DNA of 5,995 nucleotides, taken from NCBI GenBank assembly GCA_039934475.1, contig JBDTMC010000479.1, positions 1 to 5,995 on the forward strand, read 5' to 3'. Made by a program: the position numbers and the translations under genes. Shown here piece by piece: positions 1-5,995 of the stretch (position 1 is the stretch's first letter; the number at the start of each line of letters is the position of its first letter). The DNA is from JBDTMC01 sp039934475. GTDB taxonomy: Bacteria > Acidobacteriota > Terriglobia > Bryobacterales > Bryobacteraceae. Under the pieces are notes generated by a model. That model saw only the letters and a program-made list of their open reading frames with translations. It did not search any database and was not told where the DNA came from.

Positions 1-2
1 GT

Positions 3-1001
3 ACGAAGGCGGAACCGCGGAATGGGCGGGTTTGGATGATGCTGGCGCAGACATATGGGCGGCGGAAGAACGCGGCTCAGGCCGGCGTAGCGGCCTTGAA
101 GGCGGCTGGGGCGGGCGCTTCCGATCCAGTGGTCCTGCAAGGTTTGGCGTTTCTGTACAGGGAGATTGTTCCGGATGTGGGGCGAGCGGCGGCCTATCAA
201 CAGCGGTACGCGGAAGTAGCCGACGGGGACCGAGGGGCTTGGACGGTGGCCGCGCAGTTGTGGTCGGCGGCGGGCAAGTTCGCTGAAGCACAGACTGCCT
301 CGGAGAAGGCCCTGGCGCGAAATCCTTACGAGGAGCAGAGTTACTTTCTGCTGGCACAGGCGCATTTGGCGCGTTTGGATTTTGCGGGAGCCGTGAAGGT
401 TCTGGAAGACGGGCGGCGCACGTTCGATAAGAGCGTCCAACTGGAACTGGCCTATGGTGTGGCGTTGTATGGGCAGCGGCGGTTTCCTGAGGCAGTGACG
501 GCGTTCTTACGAGCGATGGATCTGGATCCCGACGTGCCGCAGCCGTACTCATTTTTGGGGAAGATGCTGGAACATGCCGAGGACCGGTTGCCGGAATTGG
601 TAAAGCGCTTTGGGCAGTACGAAGTGCGACATCCAGACGACGCGTTAGGCTATCTATTACACGGGAAGGCTCTGGCGGCGCAGTTGCCTCCAGCGGGCTT
701 TCCGCCGGCAGCGGAAGAGGCCCAGAAGTTGATTGAGAAGAGCCTCACGTTGGATGAGAACGGCGCCGAGGCGCATTACGAGTTGGGATGTTTGCTGGAG
801 CGGCGTCGGGACTTCGCGGCGGCTGCGACGCACCTGGAACGGAGCGCTGCTTTGAACGGGAAGCTGGCGGAGACGCACTATCACTTGGCGCGCGTATATG
901 ACCGCATGGGGCGTGGCGAGGAAGCGGCGGCAGAGCGCGCGTTACACGAGAAGCTGAATGCCAAGACGCGGGATGCCGCGTCTGACGTTAGGTTACGATA
1001 G
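3..1001 (+). CDS. TPR-repeat protein, 5'-truncated by window edge
   Basis: This is a tetratricopeptide-repeat protein, most likely a protein-interaction scaffold; no catalytic domain is visible. The frame is open from the first codon of the window, and the residues before the first Met (position 36) already read as a TPR helix (PRNGRVWMMLAQTYGRR), so the true start lies upstream and Met36 is probably internal. Numbering from Met36, TPR-like units of about 34 residues lie at roughly 67-98, 99-132, 133-166, 167-201, 243-276 and 277-309. They show the usual pattern of a small residue or Tyr in helix A, an Ala in helix B and a closing Pro or Asn (for example AVTAFLRAMDLDPDVPQPY). More degenerate units lie before 67 and at 202-242, the latter with a Pro-rich insert. 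The stop is TAG at 999-1001, and the next gene starts 16 nt later. TPR proteins often neighbour CRTAC1-type proteins in Acidobacteriota (family knowledge). The specific partner is unknown. Confidence 0.88.
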   Translation, partial: TKAEPRNGRVWMMLAQTYGRRKNAAQAGVAALKAAGAGASDPVVLQGLAFLYREIVPDVGRAAAYQQRYAEVADGDRGAWTVAAQLWSAAGKFAEAQTASEKALARNPYEEQSYFLLAQAHLARLDFAGAVKVLEDGRRTFDKSVQLELAYGVALYGQRRFPEAVTAFLRAMDLDPDVPQPYSFLGKMLEHAEDRLPELVKRFGQYEVRHPDDALGYLLHGKALAAQLPPAGFPPAAEEAQKLIEKSLTLDENGAEAHYELGCLLERRRDFAAAATHLERSAALNGKLAETHYHLARVYDRMGRGEEAAAERALHEKLNAKTRDAASDVRLR

Positions 1002-1006
1002 AAGGA
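1001..1006 (+). promoter_or_regulatory. Ribosome binding site for the molybdoenzyme gene
   Basis: GAAGGA lies 11 nt before the ATG at 1018 and overlaps the last base of the TPR gene's stop codon. It supports the start at 1018 over the in-frame upstream ATG at 958, which would overlap the TPR gene by 44 nt and place a charged stretch before the RR leader. Confidence 0.6.
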
Positions 1007-1017
1007 ACCGGGTCCCT

Positions 1018-1701
1018 ATGAATCGCCGCATGTTTTTGGCCGCCTTGTCCGCTGCCTCCGCTGGAGCGCAGGCCCCTTCCAAGGGCAAACTCCTGCTCCC
1101 CAGCGATCAGCCAGACGAACATAACTTGCGTATCATGTGGTACAGCCCAGTGGCACCTATCGATCCATCCAGCTATAAGCTGCGGATAAGTGGACTAGTG
1201 GAGAAGCCGCTGGAGTTGACGGTGGCGGATTTGCGAAAGCTGCCGCAGCAGACGCAGAGTTCACGCATGAAGTGCGTGCAATGCTGGTCGTCGCGAATTT
1301 CGTGGGGCGGGTTCCGGTTCGGCTCGTTGATGGATCTTGTCAAGCCGAAAGCGGGAGCCAAGGCGGTTCGCTTCGACTGCCACGACAAATGGTATGAGTA
1401 CATGAGCCTCCAGGAAATGGCTTCGCCGCGACTGCTGATGGCGATGGATATGGCGGGGAAGCCGCTGGCAGACCGGCATGGCGCGCCGCTGCGGATGATT
1501 GATCCCTCTAAGTACGGCTATAAGTCGGCCAAGCTGATTACCCAGGTTACTTTTGTGGCGGAAGGCAAGGGCAGTATGGCTTGCGACATTGGACCATACT
1601 ACTCGCCGACGGGGGAGATTCTGGCGGGGTACGATACACCTCTCGACCTGGGCGGCAAAACGAAGCACAAGATCCAAGGCGGAGAGATCACGGAGTATTG
1701 A
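1018..1701 (+). CDS. Exported MsrP/YedY-like molybdopterin-dependent oxidoreductase
   Basis: A 227-residue protein of the sulfite oxidase / oxidoreductase molybdopterin-binding family, closest in layout to MsrP (YedY), the periplasmic methionine sulfoxide reductase catalytic subunit. The N-terminus MNRRMFLAALSAASAGAQA has twin Arg, a hydrophobic core and an AQA site near residue 19, fitting Tat export of a cofactor-loaded enzyme. Residues 84-91 (MKCVQCWS) line up with MsrP RCVEAWS, making Cys86 the predicted Mo ligand. HGAPLRMIDPSKYGYKSAK (154-172) matches the MsrP stretch NGAPVRL-P-KYGFK that helps hold the molybdopterin. It is shorter than E. coli MsrP and ends soon after the core fold, with no dimerisation domain as in true sulfite oxidases. 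Cys89 makes a CxxC with Cys86, which E. coli MsrP lacks. No MsrQ-like haem membrane partner is visible here. The substrate is unknown. The downstream gene starts 3 nt after the stop. I am confident of the family but not of the reaction. Confidence 0.9.
   Translation: MNRRMFLAALSAASAGAQAPSKGKLLLPSDQPDEHNLRIMWYSPVAPIDPSSYKLRISGLVEKPLELTVADLRKLPQQTQSSRMKCVQCWSSRISWGGFRFGSLMDLVKPKAGAKAVRFDCHDKWYEYMSLQEMASPRLLMAMDMAGKPLADRHGAPLRMIDPSKYGYKSAKLITQVTFVAEGKGSMACDIGPYYSPTGEILAGYDTPLDLGGKTKHKIQGGEITEY
1691..1695 (+). promoter_or_regulatory. Ribosome binding site for the phosphatase-fold gene
   Basis: CGGAG sits 9 nt before the ATG at 1705, inside the final codons of the molybdoenzyme gene. It is a good Shine-Dalgarno match at normal spacing and supports this start. 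Confidence 0.55.
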
Positions 1702-1704
1702 GCG

Positions 1705-2853
1705 ATGTGGGAGCTCACTAAACGGCGTTTTCTGCAACTCTCCGGGCTGGCCATCGCGGACCGGATAATGCCATGGAAGCTGGCCGCCCAGACTATACCG
1801 AGCGACAAGCGAAAGGTGATTATCGTTACCTTCGGCGGCGGTGTGCGATACAGCGAGACGTTTGCTCCCGAGGGGTTGCGCAACATTCCGGCACTGGCCG
1901 CGCTGAAGCCGGAGGGGCGATTCTTTCGTACCTGCACGAACGCGGGCGTGCTTTCGCATTTCAATTCTTCCGGTAGCATCCTCACCGGGCAATGGCAGCG
2001 AGTGGACGACTTCGGGATGCAGCGCCCGGCGTCACCGACGATTTTCGAGTATTACCGTAAAGCCACCAAAGCGAAAGCAGTGGATTGCTGGGCGGTTTGC
2101 ACCAACAAGAGCTTCTCCGCTTTGGCGAACAGCGACATTGGCGATTTCGGCACGCCGTACGGGGCCAACCTGGTATTGCCGAAGCAGCTTTTGCTGGATG
2201 CCGTCGGCGAGGTAGTGAAGAAGAAGGACGGCGATGGGGCGGCCAGCCGCGAGGTTATGTTGCGGCAGTTGGAAGGAATCCTCAACGAAGGCTACGAGGG
2301 TCTTGGGTGGACGATCTTCAAAGCGGGCCGCGAATTGGATCGCACAGTGCGCGATACTCTGCGCCGAAGCCTGGTGGAATACATCAATGGTCCGGAATCT
2401 CCGACGTCGGGCGATGAGCTGACGTACTTCGTCTCGCGCGAGATCATGCGCGAGTTTGCACCACGCGTAATGCTGGTGAACTTCTGGGACATGGACGTCG
2501 CGCATTGGGGTTCGTACTCGCTTTATCTGCAAGCGGTGACGAAGACGGACCGCCTGGTAGGCATGCTGTGGGAAGAGATCCGCACAAACCCGCATTACAA
2601 GGACAAGACAACCCTGCTGGTGTTGCCTGAGTTGGGCCGCGACGGCGATGCCAACACTGCAAACGGGTTTTTGAACCATCGCAGCGGCGATGCGTCGTGC
2701 CGCAACATGTGGATGCTGGCGATGGGCGCGGGTGTGGAGAAGGGCGAGACGGAGCGGCCGATATCACATATCGACATCGCGGCCACAACGGCGTCCCTGC
2801 TGGGTGTGAAGACGGGGGAGATGGCCGGACGGTCATTGCCCGAGCTGAGCTGA
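1705..2853 (+). CDS. Exported alkaline phosphatase/sulfatase-fold protein (DUF1501-like)
   Basis: A 382-residue protein with a Tat-type leader (TKRRFLQLSGLAIADR, residues 5-20) and a possible cleavage region near residues 27-29 (AAQ). The body has alkaline phosphatase superfamily layout: a first beta strand VIIVTFGGGVR (38-48); a nucleophile-like segment HFNSSGSILTGQ (85-96), comparable to the Ser/Thr-TG motif of sulfatases; DMDVAHWGSYSLYLQAVTKTD (262-282), like the D-x-x-x-H metal-ligand strand and the helix after it; LVLPELGRDGD (305-315) and NHRSGD (324-329), like later metal ligands; and a C-terminal HIDIAATTASLLGV...GRSLPEL, the classic closing motif of the superfamily. The Asp that normally ends the first strand is replaced by Gly (GGG), so metal binding may be altered. 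The product could be a hydrolase, a DUF1501-type protein or a non-catalytic relative. Its stop codon overlaps the next start by 1 nt. The substrate is not predictable. Confidence 0.8.
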   Translation: MWELTKRRFLQLSGLAIADRIMPWKLAAQTIPSDKRKVIIVTFGGGVRYSETFAPEGLRNIPALAALKPEGRFFRTCTNAGVLSHFNSSGSILTGQWQRVDDFGMQRPASPTIFEYYRKATKAKAVDCWAVCTNKSFSALANSDIGDFGTPYGANLVLPKQLLLDAVGEVVKKKDGDGAASREVMLRQLEGILNEGYEGLGWTIFKAGRELDRTVRDTLRRSLVEYINGPESPTSGDELTYFVSREIMREFAPRVMLVNFWDMDVAHWGSYSLYLQAVTKTDRLVGMLWEEIRTNPHYKDKTTLLVLPELGRDGDANTANGFLNHRSGDASCRNMWMLAMGAGVEKGETERPISHIDIAATTASLLGVKTGEMAGRSLPELS

Positions 2854-4100
2854 TGGAAGGGCGTCCCAAGGTATCGGAAGCGCTCGGCAAGCTGATCGAC
2901 AAGGGCTTGTTTGAACGGCTGCCGGTAACGTTCACCACGTACTTCTACGACCGTATCAAAGACTGGGATCTGTTGTTTCCCGCGGAACAACATTACTTTG
3001 AGCTTTTGTTTGGACTGTTTGACCGCGTGCCCGCGGGTGAGCTGACGGCGTTATTTGAGCCTGTTGTGGCGGCGGAAAACCTGATGGGCGTGAATGAGAA
3101 GAACTGGCCGCGCCACGAGTTTACACTGCAGCATGTTGACTTCCTGAACCGGTCGCCGAAGTATCCTGCGTGGCGGAAGGCTATCAGCGATTTGTTTGCG
3201 CGCGTGGACCCGGTGATCGACGGGGAGATCTCTAAGCAGGGACGGCCTTCGCTGGCGCTGATCCTTTCGCCAGCTGATCTGCCAGTGGGTCCGGACCGGA
3301 TGTGGAAACAGATTCCAGGCGGGCAGCGAGTGTCTCTGAAGATCGACGGTGTGGAGCCCGATGCGTTTGTGCCGGCATTGTTGGGCGGGAAAGACAGCCT
3401 CATGGCGAGGTACTCAGAGAAGAGGGCGAGGTCGGCTTACGACACTTGGGTGGTGGAGACGGGGACGCGGCTTAAAGCACAGGCCGGTGACGCGGTCTAC
3501 TTGAGTTACGACGGACTGCTGGCGTATCGCAAGAAGCTGATGGATGAGGTGCGGCGCGTGGTGGAAGTGCAGCAGATTCGCGGCCCGCGCGAGTTGGGGG
3601 AACGGCTGCGGGCGATGAAAATGCCAAGCGGCCTGCCGAAGGTAGACGCCGATCCTTTGCTGGCGGAGTTCTTGCGGAGCGTGTTGTTGAACGGCAATGG
3701 AACGCTGCTGTTGAACAACACGTTTGTAGAATGGGCCTCCGTGCAGGCGGTGCGGCGAGCGCGCCCAGGACTGTGTGTGATTTCGTTCGGTATCCGCAAC
3801 AAGGTGAAGCCGTTTACGGGGTTGCTGATTTTTGACGATCCGGAAACGGCGAGTCCGGTGCCGACGCAGGTGGATACTCTGGGCTCATACGTGGATCTGG
3901 AAGTGTTCTACAAATACGCGTTCCAGGAGTTCGAGAAGTACGCGCAGTATCGGCGCAATATCGCTTATGTGTTTGTGGCCGAGGCGATGGACGAAATGCT
4001 CGTTGTGGCTCCAGCGGACTTTCCTCTGCTCGCTCTGAAGAAGCCTGCGACGCTGGAGGAAGTGAACCGCGCGTGCGGGGAATGGCTGGGGCTGGCATGA
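2853..4100 (+). CDS. Uncharacterised 415-residue protein, probably cytoplasmic
   Basis: I do not recognise this protein. The start at 2853 is chosen because TGATG overlaps it with the preceding stop. The same frame is open further upstream to an ATG at 2697, but that extension runs through the phosphatase-fold gene and reads as low-complexity Gly/Asp/Arg. There is no signal peptide or convincing membrane segment, and only two Cys (308, 408). Visible parts are a helical, aromatic-rich N-terminus (RIKDWDLLFPAEQHYFELLF, about 34-53); a middle segment with LALILSPADLPVGPDRMW (134-151); a charged helical region around 221-256; and a C-terminal alpha/beta part with NNTFVEWASVQAVRRARP (288-305), a strand CVISFGIRNKVKPFTGLLIF (308-327), LGSYVDLEVFYKYAFQEFEK (343-362) and another strand IAYVFVAEAMDEMLVVAP (370-387). 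It is sandwiched with overlaps between two exported proteins, so it may be an accessory or regulatory partner; this is inference. Codon use matches its neighbours. Confidence 0.85.
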   Translation: MEGRPKVSEALGKLIDKGLFERLPVTFTTYFYDRIKDWDLLFPAEQHYFELLFGLFDRVPAGELTALFEPVVAAENLMGVNEKNWPRHEFTLQHVDFLNRSPKYPAWRKAISDLFARVDPVIDGEISKQGRPSLALILSPADLPVGPDRMWKQIPGGQRVSLKIDGVEPDAFVPALLGGKDSLMARYSEKRARSAYDTWVVETGTRLKAQAGDAVYLSYDGLLAYRKKLMDEVRRVVEVQQIRGPRELGERLRAMKMPSGLPKVDADPLLAEFLRSVLLNGNGTLLLNNTFVEWASVQAVRRARPGLCVISFGIRNKVKPFTGLLIFDDPETASPVPTQVDTLGSYVDLEVFYKYAFQEFEKYAQYRRNIAYVFVAEAMDEMLVVAPADFPLLALKKPATLEEVNRACGEWLGLA

Positions 4101-5995
4101 AGGTTTCGCGGCGCACGATATTGGCTGCGCCGTTGGCAGGAGCGCTGCGATGGGCGCAGCCTGCTTCTGCCTTTGCGTCCACCCCCTTTCCGGTTGCGTT
4201 CCGCAAGCCGGCGCCGCATGAGGCGTACCGGCAGTTCATTGTGCCGGGCACGGATGACTTTTCCGAAGAGCGCGAGGCGATGGAGATCGAGGCTCGACTG
4301 GCGCGATTTGAGATTGCGCTGGCGGCGGACTTCGAGGGCGGGTCGCCGATGCCGGCGCGGTATAGGGTACCGGTGCGGCAGGGTTTGGTTTCGCTATCGC
4401 AGGCTCAGTATGCGGGCGGGGATTTTGCTGCGGGTTGGGCAGCGTGGCGGAGGTCTTTGGGGCGAGTGCGGCGGCTGCAGTTCTTCGCTTTGCCAGGAAA
4501 CCGGGTGCGGTATGAAGTCGCTTCCACTGAGCCATTGGCGTATCGCGTGGGCGAGTGGGAGATGGAGTGGAAGGATGGAAAGCTGCGTCGATTCCGTCCT
4601 GTGTCGGAAAGCTTGGCGACCGCGCCGAAGCCTTTGTTCACGGACATTACGACCAATCTGCTGGGCGGGCAGGCGTTGTTTGAAGCGCAGCTGCGAAGAG
4701 GCATTCCCTATTGGCGGGCGCGGTTGGATTCGGCGAGCGGCATCGATATCTACGGCAGCAATGGCGTGGCTGTGGGCGATATCGATGGCGATGGCTGGGA
4801 CGAGATCTATGTGTGCCAGCCCGGTGGCTTGACCAACCGCCTGTACAAACGTTCGGCCGAGGGCCTGCTGGTGGATATCACCTATGAGAGCGGGCTGGAC
4901 GTGTTGGACGACACTTCATGTGCGCTGTTTGCGGATTTTCGGAATGCGGGCGTGCAGGATGCTGTCGTGCTGTCGAGTGCGGGGCCTCTTTATTTCGTGA
5001 ACGATGGGGCGGGTAAGTTTTCCTATCGTGAGAAGGCATTCCGGTTTGCGACGGCGCCGCAGGGCACTTTCACGGGAATGGCAGCGGCCGATTACGATCG
5101 CAATGGGCGGCTGGATTTGTACCTCTGCACGTATGTGTACTTCCAGAGTGAAGACCGCTATCGCTATCCGGTTCCGTATCACGACGCGCAGAACGGGCCC
5201 CCGAACTACCTGTTTCGGAATACGGGGAATGGCGTGTTTGAGGATGTGACGGCAGCGACGGGGATGGACGACAACAACAACCGTTACAGCTTTGCTCCCG
5301 CGTGGTGCGATTACGACGACAGCGGATGGCCCAGCCTGTACGTTGCCAACGATTTCGGGCGAAAGAACCTGTATAAGAACACGGGCGGGCGGTTCCGCGA
5401 TGTAGCGCATGAGGCCGGCGTGGAGGATATGGGTCCGGGGATGAGCGCGGCTTGGTTTGATGCCGACAACGATGGCCGCGCCGACTTGTATGTGGCGAAT
5501 ATGTGGACCGCCAGCGGGCAGCGTGTGGCGGCTTCACCGAACTTCGCGCCGGTTCGCGATGGAAAGTTGGGGGAGGCTTACCGGCGGCATTCGAAGGGGA
5601 ATTCGTTCTATCGGAATCGTGGCGACGGAAAGTTCGAGGAGACGGCTTCAGGCTCGGAGATGGGCCGCTGGGCGTGGGGCTGCGATGGTATCGATTTCGA
5701 TAACGATGGGACAGTAGACCTGCTGCGACCGACCACGGGAATTGTCGGTACTATCAGCGCTGCAGTTGAACAAGACACTCATGTAATTGGGACTGATAGC
5801 AACAGCTATTCAATGCGAGTGATCGTTCCCAACCAAGATTCATACGATACTCAACGAGGCGGAGGAACATCTGGCGATGTAAATAACGACGGCCGCCTAG
5901 ATTTTTTGTTAACGACCTCCTGTAGCTGCAATTATGCCGATCTGTTTATTCAGCAGGCAGACCACTCCTTTGAACAGAATACCTATACCTATGGC
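4097..5995 (+). CDS. Exported FG-GAP/CRTAC1-like beta-propeller protein, 3'-truncated and possibly chimeric
   Basis: The frame is open for 633 codons from an ATGA overlap with the previous gene to the window edge, with no stop. The leader MKVSRRTILAAPLAGALRWAQPASA is Tat-type (SRRxI) with an ASA site near residue 25. About 180 residues without a recognised domain follow. From about 180 on come CRTAC1-family hallmarks, including FTDIT, GIDIYGSNGVAVGDIDGDG, NYLFRNTGNGVFEDVTAATG and SFYRNRGDGKFEE. Putative calcium-binding DxDxDG repeats lie at 228 (DIDGDGWDEIYV), 332 (DYDRNGRLDLYL), 405 (DYDDSGWPSLYV), 455 (DADNDGRADLYV), 533 (DFDNDGTVDLL) and 594 (DVNNDGRLDFLL). A degenerate one (ADFRNAGVQDAVVL) lies at 279. 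These repeats form bladed propellers seen in integrin-alpha-like and ASPIC/UnbV proteins. The usual C-terminal ASPIC/UnbV domain is not reached. From residue ~544 the composition and family resemblance change (see the separate entry at 5720). Function is unknown; extracellular adhesion or binding is possible. Confidence 0.88.
   Translation, partial: MKVSRRTILAAPLAGALRWAQPASAFASTPFPVAFRKPAPHEAYRQFIVPGTDDFSEEREAMEIEARLARFEIALAADFEGGSPMPARYRVPVRQGLVSLSQAQYAGGDFAAGWAAWRRSLGRVRRLQFFALPGNRVRYEVASTEPLAYRVGEWEMEWKDGKLRRFRPVSESLATAPKPLFTDITTNLLGGQALFEAQLRRGIPYWRARLDSASGIDIYGSNGVAVGDIDGDGWDEIYVCQPGGLTNRLYKRSAEGLLVDITYESGLDVLDDTSCALFADFRNAGVQDAVVLSSAGPLYFVNDGAGKFSYREKAFRFATAPQGTFTGMAAADYDRNGRLDLYLCTYVYFQSEDRYRYPVPYHDAQNGPPNYLFRNTGNGVFEDVTAATGMDDNNNRYSFAPAWCDYDDSGWPSLYVANDFGRKNLYKNTGGRFRDVAHEAGVEDMGPGMSAAWFDADNDGRADLYVANMWTASGQRVAASPNFAPVRDGKLGEAYRRHSKGNSFYRNRGDGKFEETASGSEMGRWAWGCDGIDFDNDGTVDLLRPTTGIVGTISAAVEQDTHVIGTDSNSYSMRVIVPNQDSYDTQRGGGTSGDVNNDGRLDFLLTTSCSCNYADLFIQQADHSFEQNTYTYG
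5720..5995 (+). other. Low-GC tail of the FG-GAP gene, probably of different origin
   Basis: From here to the edge the frame of the FG-GAP gene stays open, but the DNA differs from everything upstream. By hand count, positions 5761-5995 are about 45% GC against about 65% for 5641-5700. Codons such as TTA, CTA, ACA, TCA, GTA and AAT appear where upstream codons mostly end in G or C. The encoded protein still has one FG-GAP motif (GDVNNDGRLDFLL, residues 593-605) followed by a Cys-Ser-Cys stretch, so it is genuine coding sequence in this frame. It no longer resembles the expected continuation of a CRTAC1 protein. The exact boundary is uncertain, between about 5695 and 5745. Confidence 0.65.

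Noticed and set aside
958..1017. Upstream ATG at 958 as the start of the molybdoenzyme gene
   Set aside because: It overlaps the TPR gene by 44 nt and adds a charged stretch before the RR leader; the ATG at 1018 has a GAAGGA site and gives a clean Tat-type signal.
1261..1992. Antisense open frame of 243 codons
   Set aside because: It lies opposite two well-supported genes, reads as Arg/His/Leu-rich sequence with no domain, and is expected in GC-rich coding DNA.
2032..2679. Antisense open frame of 215 codons
   Set aside because: It lies fully opposite the phosphatase-fold gene with no recognisable motif; shadow of the codon bias.
2697..2852. Upstream ATG at 2697 as the start of the 415-residue protein
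   Set aside because: The extra 52 residues lie inside the phosphatase-fold gene and are low-complexity Gly/Asp/Arg typical of a wrong frame; the stop/start overlap at 2851-2855 marks the real start.
4173..4832. Plus-strand open frame of 219 codons in another frame of the FG-GAP gene
   Set aside because: It is extremely Arg/Trp/Ser-rich with no domain, while the overlapping frame carries clear FG-GAP motifs.
4916..5410. Antisense open frame of 164 codons with Val/Ile-rich repeats
   Set aside because: The repetitive look is the complement of the FG-GAP Asp/Gly codons on the plus strand, not an independent gene.
5700..5995. A frameshift as the cause of the changed protein tail
   Set aside because: The tail has an FG-GAP motif in the same frame and no stop, and the base composition itself changes; a frameshift would not alter composition.
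1..5995. Promoter, terminator, riboswitch, tRNA, CRISPR or insertion sequence
   Set aside because: Gaps between genes are at most 16 nt, and I saw no convincing hairpin with a T-run, repeat-spacer pattern, terminal inverted repeats or tRNA-like sequence.

Overview
The window reads as a tightly packed plus-strand operon from a GC-rich bacterium. The first ~5.7 kb is about 60% GC by eye. The gene set (TPR protein, twin-arginine-exported molybdoenzyme, alkaline-phosphatase-fold protein, FG-GAP/CRTAC1-type protein) most resembles Acidobacteriota of the Bryobacterales/Solibacter type. That placement is inferred from gene style, not from a marker gene. No RNA gene, CRISPR array, insertion sequence, promoter or terminator could be supported, and no gene-free stretch exceeds 20 bases.

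Layout: (1) positions 3-1001, the 3' part of a TPR-repeat protein whose start lies upstream of the window; (2) 1018-1701, a small MsrP/YedY-like molybdopterin oxidoreductase with a Tat-type leader; (3) 1705-2853, a Tat-leader protein of the alkaline phosphatase/sulfatase fold; (4) 2853-4100, a 415-residue protein I do not recognise, with no export signal; (5) 4097 to the window edge, a Tat-leader FG-GAP (CRTAC1-like) beta-propeller protein with no stop codon before the edge. Gaps are 16 nt, 3 nt, a 1-nt overlap and a 4-nt overlap, so genes 2-5 are almost certainly co-transcribed and translationally coupled.

Three of the five products carry RR-containing leaders, which suggests an envelope or periplasmic function: a Mo-dependent redox enzyme, a metal-dependent hydrolase-like protein and a large putatively calcium-binding propeller. 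The unknown 415-residue protein may be an intracellular partner. How they work together is not known from the sequence.

The most notable anomaly is at the right end. Near 5695-5745, inside an Asp-rich FG-GAP calcium-binding motif, base composition falls from about 65% to about 45% GC, codon use changes, and the protein stops looking like a CRTAC1 protein, although the frame stays open and another FG-GAP motif follows. This is best explained by a chimeric join (assembly artefact or recombination) at a sequence encoding a shared motif, so the last ~270 bases should be treated with caution.
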